In this document: piece after piece, positions 1 through 7,686 of the stretch | How positions within the stretch are numbered: the first letter of the stretch is position 1 | How the letters are laid out: each line of letters opens with the position of its first letter | Assembly (NCBI GenBank): GCA_965243565.1 | Contig: CBDEVH010000001.1 | Location: 1-37,700 of the forward strand | Reading direction: 5' to 3' | Length of the DNA stretch: 37,700 nucleotides | Source of the DNA: CBDEVH01 sp965243565 | Lineage (GTDB): Bacteria; Pseudomonadota; Gammaproteobacteria; Tethybacterales; Persebacteraceae | Program-made: the position numbers and the translations under genes | The notes under the pieces: generated by a model | What the model was told of the DNA's origin: nothing | The model's database searches: none | The model's input: the letters and a program-made list of their open reading frames with translations, nothing else

Positions 1-36
1 CGGCTTTAAAGACCGCGGAAACCATTTGTCTCCCAT
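1..36 (-). CDS. 5' end of minor tail protein, gpM-like copy B (continues at 37700)
   Basis: These 12 codons (MGDKWFPRSLKP) are the start of a gene that leaves the window at base 1 and continues in frame at 37700 with KTYSMSRGSN. The ATG at 36-34 is preceded on the minus strand by an AGAGG ribosome-binding site. The same opening (MGDxWFPRxxKP) is found in the tandem paralogue at 70-483, which confirms both the start codon and the joining of the two window ends. Only 33 bases separate it from the stop of that paralogue. See the entry at 37266-37700 for the body of the protein. Confidence 0.9.
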   Translation of the reverse strand, partial: MGDKWFPRSLKP

Positions 37-69
37 TAACTGTTTACCTCTATTTTTTGGTTGCTAGCG

Positions 70-483
70 CTAGTAATCATAAAGCTGATAAAGATCATCA
101 TTAGTTTCATTTTGTGACGGCGTAACCTCTGCGGTTGCGGTAAAGCTAACATACCAATTATCATGACTTGGTCTATTAGACTTTAGTGTGTTTGGTTTTA
201 TATAACACTGATGCTCCTCGATGCCCGTGCCGCTATCCAAGTTCATCTTAAAAGAGTTAGCACCATGGTTTAACGTTATATCGTAAAACTGTAACAATAT
301 TTTATATTGAAAATCATCTAATATAAAGTTTAAGCTAAACGGCACTGGCTCAAGCGTATATTTCAGTGCCTGTCTAGCAACCCCTCCCTGTGCGGGAGCT
401 TGAAAAACGTTTGACCCTCTGCTCATGGAGTAAGTTTTATTTGTTATCGGCTTTATTGGCCGAGGGAACCAAAAATCACCCAT
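70..483 (-). CDS. Minor tail protein, gpM-like, copy A of a tandem pair
   Basis: 137-residue protein encoded directly after the tape measure, the place of lambda gpM, which joins the tail tip to the tape-measure complex. It starts at MGDFWFPR in a TAATG overlap with the tape-measure stop. It reads as one compact beta-rich domain without membrane segments and ends shortly after the VTPSQNE motif. A second gene of the same family follows at once across the origin of numbering. The two share most residues through the KYTLEPVPxSLNFILDD and FKMxLDSGTG segments, but copy B is 19 residues longer and has an extra C-terminal tail. The family call rests on gene order and size, so gpM-like is an inference; the duplication itself is directly visible. 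Confidence 0.75.
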   Translation of the reverse strand: MGDFWFPRPIKPITNKTYSMSRGSNVFQAPAQGGVARQALKYTLEPVPFSLNFILDDFQYKILLQFYDITLNHGANSFKMNLDSGTGIEEHQCYIKPNTLKSNRPSHDNWYVSFTATAEVTPSQNETNDDLYQLYDY

Positions 484-2420
484 TATCTGCGAGCCTCTAA
501 AGTTGTTGTTGCTGCGAATGTTTTGCGCAATTCGCTGTTAGGGTTACTAGCATCTAGCGCCGTTGTGTCGCGTATTAACTGAATTATGCGACCGTCATCA
601 TCTACACTTGATTCAACACTAACACCGCCCGTGCTCTGGTCAATGTTAACAATGTTGATTGCTGGCGTAGAAGACCCACCTTCACCCATTAATTGCTGCA
701 TTTGCTGTTTAGTTCGTATTCTACTTGATGATGTCGGCGTTAGTATCTCTAATTGGCCACGCTCTGCGACTGTTGAGGGTTGGCCGGCTGATAAATTACC
801 GCCTTGCTCACGGGCGGAAGTTATTGCTCGTACATTCACAAGACCAGCAGCAACGGCAGCACCAGCCGCCGCAATACCTAAGCCTGGGCCAACTACGGGA
901 ATACTCGCCATTGCTGAATAAGCACTATTGGCAGCTTCATAGGTTTTTATTGTCGCATTAGTTACGGCGGCGGCTTTGAATATTGCATTCTCACGACCTA
1001 AAACAGTTTCCAAGTCGTTAACGGTTTGATTAAAGCCTTCTTTTCTTTGCTTGTTAGTTAGCTTTTCAAGTTTGAGTTTATCGGATGATATCTTATCTTC
1101 TTTTGATTTTGCTAAGTCAATTTCACGCTGATTCTGCTTTTTAATTCGTTCAAGTTCGCGCTCTGCCCTTTCATTTGCTTTTTCTTCTTTTGCTTTTTCT
1201 CTTTCAGTTTCAATCGCCAACCTTGCATCGGCCTCGGCTTTTGCTTCCTCGGCTATACGCTTTCTTGCGTCTAATTCTTTTTGTGCAGCATCGCCAGCTG
1301 CTTTTACTCTTGCGTTTTCAGTGTCTAAGGCTGATTTTAAGGCGTCATCATAAGACTGTACTTCCACCTTTAGCCTTGATACTACGGCAGCCTGTCTATT
1401 GTATGCGTTAGAGTTTTTATCGTTAATACCTTCTAACTTTGATAATTCATCATTTAATTTTAATGTTGCCTCGAATCTCTCATTAAATAATTCTCCAGCA
1501 GTATCATCTGCTAGCGCCTCTGATAGCGCGCCAGCGGCAATACCGGCACCAGTAACAATTCGAGTCCACGCAGTTAACGCGCCTGAGTTTTTAGCGACGT
1601 TTCGTGATAAATCATCCCACTTCTGGCCTAGCGTATCAACTGCACCAGCTAAGGTTCCGTCAGCAACAGCAGCAGCAACGCCTTCAACTTGGCCTGCAAC
1701 AGCGTTAAGGATTATTTCTTGCGCCGCGAACACATCACCAACATCAATAGCATCTTGCGCCAGTTGTTTTTGTGTTTCTGATAAGGTTACGCCGACACGC
1801 GATAAAGCCGCCATGCCTTTAATGGGATCTTGTAGTGCCTTACCAAGCAGGATAGCGTTTGATTCTATTGAGCCAAAACCGGCTTCAGCTAAGTCTTGAG
1901 ATAGCTTTATTGTTTGGGTGAATTCAGCGCCTAACACTCTATTGAATGTTAATAGCTTGGCCTGTGCCTTTTGCACAGCGTCAACACTGGTCAAGGTGGC
2001 CAACGCTAAGTTTTCAGCCTCTTTTAATAGTTGCTCACCAGTAAAGCCAACACCAGCGCCGGTAGCTTCAATGGTTGCGTTAACTCGGCGTAAATTTACA
2101 TCGTATTCATCTAGTGCTGAAACGCCTTTGATTACTGCAAAGCTTGTCGCCACGATAGCGGCAGCAAAACCAGCAAAAGCAATTGCGCCACTATTGGCTA
2201 AACTTGTGATGGCTGTTATGCGTGAAGATATTCCTCCAAGTGGACCGTCAATAGCAGCAACAGCTCGTGCAGCATTTGAGCCAAATGTTTTAAAGGTTTT
2301 GCCGGTTTTCTTAACATTGATATCAACGACCTTTGCCGTCTTAGCTATTTCATTAAGCTCTTTCTCGGCCTTAACTGCGCCCTTTGTTGATACCACGGCG
2401 GTTAAACGTGCTTCAGCCAT
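483..2420 (-). CDS. Tail tape measure protein
   Basis: 645 residues, the longest protein in the tail block apart from the tip and spike. It sets tail length and is ejected with the DNA. Features: a basic N-terminal helix region (1-50), a hydrophobic glycine/alanine stretch at about 78-100, and a central part with the LQDPIKGMAALSRVGV pattern typical of the prophage tail-length tape-measure family (TMP_2). A charged Glu/Lys/Arg coiled coil follows at about 365-460, with a second hydrophobic Ala/Gly stretch near 500-535. The start at 2420 has a good AAGGTG site 8 bases upstream. The short length predicts a short tail for a siphovirus. A strong terminator lies just upstream (2475-2498), separating it from the chaperone genes. 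Confidence 0.92.
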   Translation of the reverse strand: MAEARLTAVVSTKGAVKAEKELNEIAKTAKVVDINVKKTGKTFKTFGSNAARAVAAIDGPLGGISSRITAITSLANSGAIAFAGFAAAIVATSFAVIKGVSALDEYDVNLRRVNATIEATGAGVGFTGEQLLKEAENLALATLTSVDAVQKAQAKLLTFNRVLGAEFTQTIKLSQDLAEAGFGSIESNAILLGKALQDPIKGMAALSRVGVTLSETQKQLAQDAIDVGDVFAAQEIILNAVAGQVEGVAAAVADGTLAGAVDTLGQKWDDLSRNVAKNSGALTAWTRIVTGAGIAAGALSEALADDTAGELFNERFEATLKLNDELSKLEGINDKNSNAYNRQAAVVSRLKVEVQSYDDALKSALDTENARVKAAGDAAQKELDARKRIAEEAKAEADARLAIETEREKAKEEKANERAERELERIKKQNQREIDLAKSKEDKISSDKLKLEKLTNKQRKEGFNQTVNDLETVLGRENAIFKAAAVTNATIKTYEAANSAYSAMASIPVVGPGLGIAAAGAAVAAGLVNVRAITSAREQGGNLSAGQPSTVAERGQLEILTPTSSSRIRTKQQMQQLMGEGGSSTPAINIVNIDQSTGGVSVESSVDDDGRIIQLIRDTTALDASNPNSELRKTFAATTTLEARR

Positions 2421-2474
2421 TATGTTTCACCTTGTTAATTATGTGTTTAAGAGTATAGCAATATAAACAAGCAC

Positions 2475-2498
2475 AAAAAAGCACCCGTTAAGGTGCTT
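2475..2498 (-). terminator. Intrinsic terminator between tail chaperone and tape measure genes
   Basis: Read leftward, a perfect 7-bp stem AAGCACC/GGTGCTT with a 6-base loop runs straight into a run of six T. It lies right after the stop of the frameshifted chaperone gene (2502) and 55 bases before the tape-measure ATG, in the middle of what should be one late operon. Confidence 0.85.
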
Positions 2499-2501
2499 AG
2501 T

Positions 2502-2846
2502 TTAGTTTGAATACTTATCAAATATAGAATTCATTGAAAGTATCGCTTGTATCTCCCATTTGTGAAGCTCTAAGCCTGTCAGTAACGAGTTATAATGAAT
2601 GTCGCTATAACTTAGTCCGTCACTTGGCATTAGTTTAAACCCGCCCTCTACAGGGATTTTATTAAATCTCATATCAAAGAATAAATCATATAGATATCTT
2701 AGTTGTTCGGGTATCTCTATTTCGCTATCTTCAATTGGTGCGCCCATCGCCTTTAATGCTTTGATGTGGTCGGACTCGCTACCACCGTGTTTATTAGCTC
2801 TTACACCGCTAAAAATATCATCAGCATAAATTAGTAGGGCGTCTAC
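2502..2846 (-). CDS. Tail assembly chaperone T extension, made by -1 frameshift
   Basis: This frame has its own ATG at 2747 (81 residues), but the open frame continues upstream with no stop to 2846, where it abuts the slippery site of the upstream chaperone gene. After a -1 slip the extension is 33 residues (VDALLIYADDIF...) plus the 81, giving a G-T fusion of 250 residues. In lambda, gpG and gpGT coat the tape measure and recruit tail-tube subunits, at a fixed ratio set by frameshifting. Gene position (after tail tube, before tape measure) and frame relation fit exactly. No ribosome-binding site is obvious before the 2747 ATG, which supports expression only as the fusion. Confidence 0.85.
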   Translation of the reverse strand, partial: VDALLIYADDIFSGVRANKHGGSESDHIKALKAMGAPIEDSEIEIPEQLRYLYDLFFDMRFNKIPVEGGFKLMPSDGLSYSDIHYNSLLTGLELHKWEIQAILSMNSIFDKYSN

Positions 2847-3253
2847 TTTTTTTCTAGGTAGTTACTCGGCGTTGTGGCATGAGCGATAACCGCAAAGGCT
2901 AAGCCTTGATTCTGGTTTAATAGCTCGGATAATGCGTCCTGTGTGAATTCACCAAATGACCAATCATCGACAAGGTTTAATGCTAATTCAATCTCGATAG
3001 CTTCTTTTTGATCACGGTTAAACTCAGCGTTATCGGTTTTATCTTTGATAGCTTCGGATTTTTCAGCAGCGTCGGCATAGCTTACCTGTGCGTTAATTCT
3101 TGCGCGTTGAATGGATTTAGCTTCGATACCCTTAACCATTAAAAAACATCCTGTATCAACTTCATTATACATTAGTGTCATTTTGGTGGCGGTTTCGTTT
3201 TTGTCTTTCGTCATAAAGTCTGAAAGTTTATAAGTTTTTGCTTTAGTAGTCAT
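2843..3253 (-). CDS. Tail assembly chaperone G
   Basis: 136-residue cytoplasmic protein between the tail tube and tape-measure genes, the place of lambda gpG. It is mostly helical and charged in the middle (about residues 65-95) and ends in SNYLEKK just before TAG. It carries the slippery heptamer in its last codons, so a minor share of ribosomes makes the GT fusion. The start at 3253 is preceded by AACGGACA, a motif seen upstream of several other genes here. It is separated from the tail-tube gene by a 97-base gap containing a hairpin, which may lower its expression compared with the tube protein. Confidence 0.85.
   Translation of the reverse strand: MTTKAKTYKLSDFMTKDKNETATKMTLMYNEVDTGCFLMVKGIEAKSIQRARINAQVSYADAAEKSEAIKDKTDNAEFNRDQKEAIEIELALNLVDDWSFGEFTQDALSELLNQNQGLAFAVIAHATTPSNYLEKK
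2846..2852 (-). promoter_or_regulatory. -1 ribosomal frameshift site A AAA AAG
   Basis: On the minus strand the upstream chaperone gene ends GAA AAA AAG TAG. The heptamer A AAA AAG lies in the zero frame exactly as a canonical X XXY YYZ slippery site requires, one codon before the stop. A -1 slip gives GTA GAC GCC and enters the open T frame. A small 5-bp hairpin (AGTAG/CTACT) follows at once and may help stalling. Confidence 0.88.
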
Positions 3254-3296
3254 AGTTTAATGTCCGTTAAATTATGCGCCCGTTTTAGTGATGGCA

Positions 3297-3324
3297 AGGC
3301 TCGACCACGGACGGGATCGAGCCT
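3297..3324 (-). other. Intergenic hairpin after the tail tube gene
   Basis: An 8-bp perfect inverted repeat AGGCTCGA/TCGAGCCT with a 12-base loop lies between the tail tube stop and chaperone G. On the minus strand no T-run follows, so it looks like an mRNA-stabilising or processing hairpin rather than an intrinsic terminator. Confidence 0.6.
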
Positions 3325-3350
3325 CTTTACTCTTGCGAGTGCCAAACTTT

Positions 3351-4511
3351 TTATGCAGCAGGTAAGCGCTGAATGATTATTGAACTTTGTGTTTTACTTC
3401 CAACTGCCGTACCTTCTAGGCTTTGTGTGATGCTAGTAGGGCCGCCAATCTCAGGCGTTGCAGCAGTTAAGAATGTTTTAGGATAACTAAAAGACATTGC
3501 ACCGTCTAGGCCATTTAAAACAATATCAACACGCGTTTCTACTTCATCAACAAAGCGCTGGACTAAATCAGTGTTAGCCATAAAGCCAGACATGGAAACG
3601 GTGTTAGTCGCTCGTCCACGCTCAATAAATGCCACGGCTTTATTGCCTAACTCAAATTGTGCGCTTGCTTCGTTATCGTTTGATAATGTTGAGCTGGTAA
3701 TAAACGCCTCGACTGCGCCATCAACACAAACTTTTCCATCAACGCCAGCAAATGCTCTAGTAGTCACTTCGGGGTTAAAGGTTGAGCCAGCAGGTAGCCC
3801 TGTAAAATCTTGTGACCGACCCAATAACGGGAAAGACCCGGTAACTTGAGCGTTAACCGCAACTTCAAAGCTAAAGCCGGTGAATTCTACGCCTTTTGTA
3901 ACTACGTATTGATCAACAGTTCCACACTTGCCACGGAACCAAGTTAAAATGCTCACGGTTGAGCATAGCGAGCCTGTACCGATAGAATCACCAGTATCGA
4001 TATCAGTTGTAACAACTTCGGGCGTCAATGTGTGAGTAATTCCGCCGCCAGTTACTACTGTTGCGGTTACTGCGGTAACTATAAACGGCAAAGCGTTATC
4101 GCCGGTTAAATCATTAAAGCGAATTAAATCACCAACTAGAACGCCGTCAGAAATATAATCGCCAGCGGTACGGGTAAAGGTTTTTAATGTTTCGTCAACG
4201 GTAACTTCAACAGTTGTTAGCGCTAAACCTGCAACCCATGCCGAACTCATGGCATTAGCAATCAAGTCATCCTGTGAAGTCTGTGACAATTCGACAGAGT
4301 ATTCGCCCTGTGCTTGCTCGTTACCAACGCGAACGCCGGTTATTTCGCGCGAATCGTCTAGCTCATCAGATATTAAAGCATCTTTAATAATTGAAGGTAC
4401 GCCGCCAGTGTTTCTAATCTTTGTCCATGCTGGTGTTGCTGGTGTTATGCCTGGTGTTGCTTCTACCACAAAATAGTGGCTTGTGTTACTGCCTGAAAAG
4501 GGAGTGCCCAT
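3351..4511 (-). CDS. Major tail tube protein
   Basis: 386-residue protein opening MGTPFSGSNTSHYFVVEATPG and continuing with a DELDDSREITG segment, a pattern characteristic of siphoviral tail-tube proteins. These have a beta-sandwich that polymerises into hexameric rings around the tape measure. At 386 residues it is longer than minimal tube proteins, leaving room for an added surface domain near the middle (about residues 110-190, rich in Thr/Val/Gly). The start has an AGGAAAT ribosome-binding site. The order terminator, tube, chaperones, tape measure is the standard one. No signal or membrane segment is seen. Confidence 0.85.
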   Translation of the reverse strand: MGTPFSGSNTSHYFVVEATPGITPATPAWTKIRNTGGVPSIIKDALISDELDDSREITGVRVGNEQAQGEYSVELSQTSQDDLIANAMSSAWVAGLALTTVEVTVDETLKTFTRTAGDYISDGVLVGDLIRFNDLTGDNALPFIVTAVTATVVTGGGITHTLTPEVVTTDIDTGDSIGTGSLCSTVSILTWFRGKCGTVDQYVVTKGVEFTGFSFEVAVNAQVTGSFPLLGRSQDFTGLPAGSTFNPEVTTRAFAGVDGKVCVDGAVEAFITSSTLSNDNEASAQFELGNKAVAFIERGRATNTVSMSGFMANTDLVQRFVDEVETRVDIVLNGLDGAMSFSYPKTFLTAATPEIGGPTSITQSLEGTAVGSKTQSSIIIQRLPAA

Positions 4512-4540
4512 AATTTTATTTCCTATTTAAAGTTGCACCT

Positions 4541-4954
4541 TTACAGGCGATTTGTGTAAGTATTCCAATTAACCGACATTGAACGGCTAGCCCACCCATT
4601 TTCCACTGTTAACGCTGATAAATCAACCGACGTAATACAAAGGCATACGCCACCAAACTCAAAGCAAGCGCCAGTTTTAAATGCGGCATTAAGCAAATCA
4701 GCCATTTTATTTATTGGTGCACTACCTTGGCCTGAGTCATAGTTGATATCTATCTGATAAAAACCCTGCCTAAACTCGTTAACATTTAGATCTGCTTCTT
4801 CTGTTGGCGCCGTAATCATAAAGCTAGACAGGTAAGGTGTTTTTGTATTTGTCGGGCAATTAATATTTTCCAAACAGGTTTTGATAGTGTTATCAGTGCC
4901 AAACTGCTTAAAAGGCTTGTTAAATGCCTTGGTAATATCTTCAAATATATTCAT
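4541..4954 (-). CDS. Tail terminator protein (DUF4128-like)
   Basis: 137 residues, MNIFEDITKAFNKPF..., overlapping the upstream gene by 4 bases (ATGA). The length, the alternating beta pattern and the final NWNTYTNRL stretch fit the tail-terminator family (gpU-like, DUF4128), whose hexamer caps the tail tube and joins it to the neck. Its place directly before the tail-tube gene supports this. The family name is recalled from sequence character and gene order and was not searched. Confidence 0.7.
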   Translation of the reverse strand: MNIFEDITKAFNKPFKQFGTDNTIKTCLENINCPTNTKTPYLSSFMITAPTEEADLNVNEFRQGFYQIDINYDSGQGSAPINKMADLLNAAFKTGACFEFGGVCLCITSVDLSALTVENGWASRSMSVNWNTYTNRL

Positions 4955-5385
4955 TTAGGTAAATCCTTTCGCGCTTCGGCTTCAAGCAATCCGTTGAATC
5001 TCATTATATTCATTCGGACAACACCTTGAGGTGCTTGTTTTGAAAAGCCGCCAGTAGTCTTTGGCCCGTCACCATAACCGCCAAACTCAATTTTGTTTGC
5101 GTAAGGTAGGTTATTAGTTAATGTAAATACTGACCAATCGGTAATGCTTGTTATTTTTGAGTTTATCGCATTAATTGTGCTTGAGCCGCTCTTGTCTATG
5201 CTTGTTGTTACTTTTGTTGATGGTAGTTGCCCAGTAGCAAACCAGTTAGCACGAAACCGCCCCTCATCCACAGGGCTTGATTGAACAATTGCGCTAAATA
5301 ATTTGATACTTGTACCCCTGACGGCCTCCTCCGCCCCGCCAATAAATCCATCTGCAAACTTTTGAACGTCAAGGGTAAAGCTCAT
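4951..5385 (-). CDS. HK97 gp10-like neck/tail component
   Basis: 144-residue protein with the hallmark SPVDEGRFRANW segment near residues 37-48, typical of the HK97 gp10 / minor tail family (pattern tPvdTGrlr.sw). A basic helix at the N terminus and KIEFGG in the middle also fit the family. These proteins take part in head-tail joining or tail completion. It overlaps its neighbours on both sides (1 and 4 bases), so it is translationally coupled. Confidence 0.78.
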   Translation of the reverse strand: MSFTLDVQKFADGFIGGAEEAVRGTSIKLFSAIVQSSPVDEGRFRANWFATGQLPSTKVTTSIDKSGSSTINAINSKITSITDWSVFTLTNNLPYANKIEFGGYGDGPKTTGGFSKQAPQGVVRMNIMRFNGLLEAEARKDLPK

Positions 5386-5789
5386 TATTTTCTTACCTGT
5401 ATTTTATAAACAACAGTTAACGCGTTACCGGTATAGTTAGAGTGAGGAACGTCGACAACCGACCATTCAACGCCATCAATAAGAATTTTATCAGCGGTTC
5501 GTGGTGTGTAATCAACAACAACGCCAGACTCATCAACTATAGACGTTGATACGGTCAACACCATATCACCTTGCAATATCGTCGTGCCATTAACTAGGCC
5601 AGCTAAGTTGTTTATCTGCACACCTGTTAAAAAATACTTGGTATCGGGGCCTATATCATTTTCAGCGGTGGTGTCATTCCAAACTACATCACCCTGCTTT
5701 AATATTGCTAGCCGGTCATCACCTGTGCGCTCATCGAATTTAGATAAGAGCTTACTGGCTACTTCCTGCATCTTTTCGGCGAATGACAT
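5385..5789 (-). CDS. Putative head closure (stopper) protein
   Basis: 134 residues with an N-terminal amphipathic helix (EKMQEVASKLLSKF) followed by beta-rich sequence ending YKIQVRK. Position between the fibre/connector genes and the gp10-like gene is that of a head-closure or stopper protein. The GVEWSVVDV and GNALTVVYKI elements resemble the C-terminal strands of such small neck barrels. I do not recognise a specific family, so the role is from context. It overlaps the next gene by one base and the previous gene's stop by one base. Confidence 0.6.
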   Translation of the reverse strand: MSFAEKMQEVASKLLSKFDERTGDDRLAILKQGDVVWNDTTAENDIGPDTKYFLTGVQINNLAGLVNGTTILQGDMVLTVSTSIVDESGVVVDYTPRTADKILIDGVEWSVVDVPHSNYTGNALTVVYKIQVRK

Positions 5790-7105
5790 TATCTAATCCT
5801 TATAACTGCGTCTGAAGCAACTAGATTAATTGTGTCTGCGTTGTTTTCTACAAACATTTCAAGATAGTCATTAGTGGTTAGCTCTAGTTGCCACACTATA
5901 CCAATATTAGCCGAATCCGTAGAACTAACCCGTGCCTGTTTGCCGCTATTTGGTATAACTGTACCATTCAGGGCTAAATATACGTGGATATCCTTGTTTG
6001 TGCCTGAAGCACTGGCTATTGTCGCCGATATATCAACAGGCACAACTAGATCTTTCTCACCTACATAAGTGCACCTACCGCCAGTTGTACAGGTAAAGAA
6101 CGACTCCCTCTCCACAACCCAAGTACCAGCGGTTAATACTGGGGTATCTATCGTTGTTATGACTGTTTCTGTGGCATTGTCGTTTAGCGATATTAAAGCA
6201 TCCTCCTTGGTGTCTTGTACGCCAAAATTACCGACAAAAGTATATTTTATATCGTCATTTGATATGCCAGATAGTGGAGTGCCTGCACCGTTGAACGTAC
6301 ACCCGCCAATAGATGCTCTCGTTGAGATATTTCCGCTTGCTGCCAGCCCTGTTATTGACGTACTACCACCTAAGCCTGTGAAAGCGGTTGTTGCTATGCT
6401 GATTGTTTGAAATACAGCAGCTCCAAAGTCCAAAGCCTTGCCAGAAAACCCACTAAAACCCGTTGCTTGTATTATCCACTGCCCCGCCCCTGTTCCTGTG
6501 AACAATATACCGTTAACGCCACCAAAAAAGGCGCATGTATTCATTGTCCCTGACCCTGTGTTGTGGAACGTCCCTATATTTTGGTATGAGAAAGATACAA
6601 CTTGGGACATAATAAATGATGCAGATGCCGAGCCTGTAAAATCAAATAAATCACCGCCAGGATTAGTTAATGTGATCATACTTATTCGCATCAATTGATT
6701 ATCACATGCTATTAATGGATTCACTGAGGTGCTAGATATCCCAGATATTGAAGAATTTAATCCGCGCAATTCAGAATTGCCACCGTAAGCAATAGTGTTT
6801 GCACCAATGTCAATAATGGAAGTTATTGTATACAGGGTGTTGCTAGCAAGGGTAATAACACCAGATACGGGCGCTGGAAAGTCGGATAACTGAGCCACAA
6901 ACACACCACCAGACAACCCAAGGACACCACCATTAAAAGTAACAGGGCCTAAAAAGGTTTGGTTTGTTGATTCTTCAAGGTTTGCGTTAGCTGTAATTAT
7001 TTGCTCGTCAACTTCCCTGGACTTTGCGGGTGTAATTAATCCAGTTGTATTGTCTGGCTTATTAGTCGCAACAAGTGAAATTAAATCGTTTTTATCTAAA
7101 GCCAT
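5789..7105 (-). CDS. Fibre-like beta-helix protein in the neck module
   Basis: 438 residues with a modular build. The N-terminal 60 residues (MALDKNDLISLVATN...ITPAKSREVDEQII) look like a virion attachment and trimerisation segment. Residues about 60-300 are Gly/Ser/Thr/Asn-rich repeats with regular hydrophobics as in a parallel beta-helix (TFNGGVLGLSGG, CTFNGAG). The C-terminal 120 residues form a beta-sandwich-like domain with a possible disulphide loop (FTCTTGGRCTY). The gene lies between the connector (7110) and stopper (5385) genes, far from the tail-tip genes, so a head fibre, neck whisker or decoration is more likely than a tail fibre. The start at 7105 is 4 bases past the upstream stop. 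Confidence 0.65.
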   Translation of the reverse strand: MALDKNDLISLVATNKPDNTTGLITPAKSREVDEQIITANANLEESTNQTFLGPVTFNGGVLGLSGGVFVAQLSDFPAPVSGVITLASNTLYTITSIIDIGANTIAYGGNSELRGLNSSISGISSTSVNPLIACDNQLMRISMITLTNPGGDLFDFTGSASASFIMSQVVSFSYQNIGTFHNTGSGTMNTCAFFGGVNGILFTGTGAGQWIIQATGFSGFSGKALDFGAAVFQTISIATTAFTGLGGSTSITGLAASGNISTRASIGGCTFNGAGTPLSGISNDDIKYTFVGNFGVQDTKEDALISLNDNATETVITTIDTPVLTAGTWVVERESFFTCTTGGRCTYVGEKDLVVPVDISATIASASGTNKDIHVYLALNGTVIPNSGKQARVSSTDSANIGIVWQLELTTNDYLEMFVENNADTINLVASDAVIRIR

Positions 7106-7109
7106 TCTT

Positions 7110-7628
7110 TTAAACTCTCATTGTGCGCATTGATAATGAACTGCCAACACATAATAAATTAGACAACATGTCGTCAGCTTCTGTGATTTCTATTGTAGCG
7201 CCTGTCTTGCCATTGTCAAAATACGATACCTTAACAGCTCCGGTGACTTCCTCGGATGCGATATTTTTACCGTCATCATTAGCGCGAACATTTACGCCGT
7301 CAGCATAATAATGTGCGGCGATAACTTGTGCGTGTTGTATTTCAATCGGCACTGAGTCAGACGGTAATAATATCTGGTCGCGTCCTGCGCATTTGTAGGC
7401 ATTAACTCTCGGCCATGCCAGCGCTTGAGTATCGACTAGCCGCTCACCACTATACGAACCCTCGAATAAATCGACATACAAGGCCGCTTTACGCATGAAT
7501 ATATCAGCCTGAGTGTCATCGACTGGCAATGTATACCCGTATTTTGCCGCATAAGCTCTCGCGTCAACTAGCGATATGTAACTATCCGCATCAGCCAAGC
7601 CTGTTCCATCTTCAACTATTAACGCCAT
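7110..7628 (-). CDS. Head-tail connector/adaptor (DnaT-like family)
   Basis: 172 residues starting MALIVEDGTGLADADSYISL, the signature opening of phage adaptor proteins often labelled DnaT-like ssDNA-binding domain proteins. The GTGLxxADSYxS motif, the helical core with W in ALAWPR, and the position right after capsid and small head protein all fit an adaptor that docks on the portal. The DnaT label in databases is a fold name, and replication activity is not implied here. It starts 15 bases downstream of the terminator hairpin at 7643-7666. Confidence 0.75.
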   Translation of the reverse strand: MALIVEDGTGLADADSYISLVDARAYAAKYGYTLPVDDTQADIFMRKAALYVDLFEGSYSGERLVDTQALAWPRVNAYKCAGRDQILLPSDSVPIEIQHAQVIAAHYYADGVNVRANDDGKNIASEEVTGAVKVSYFDNGKTGATIEITEADDMLSNLLCVGSSLSMRTMRV

Positions 7629-7642
7629 GATTTTTTTCCAAT

Positions 7643-7666
7643 AAAAAAGGACTATCTCTAGTCCTT
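7643..7666 (-). terminator. Intrinsic terminator after the capsid/small head protein genes
   Basis: Leftward, an 8-bp perfect stem AAGGACTA/TAGTCCTT closed by a GAGA tetraloop is followed by six T. It lies between the small head protein (stop 7687) and the connector gene (start 7628), within the structural gene block. Confidence 0.87.
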
Positions 7667-7686
7667 ATATTAACACAACTTAAAAA

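Noticed and set aside
586..2466. Several long rightward reading frames opposite the tape measure gene
   Set aside because: They mirror the Ala/Glu-rich coding sequence of the tape measure, lack ribosome-binding sites and give low-complexity Ser/Ala/Pro proteins.
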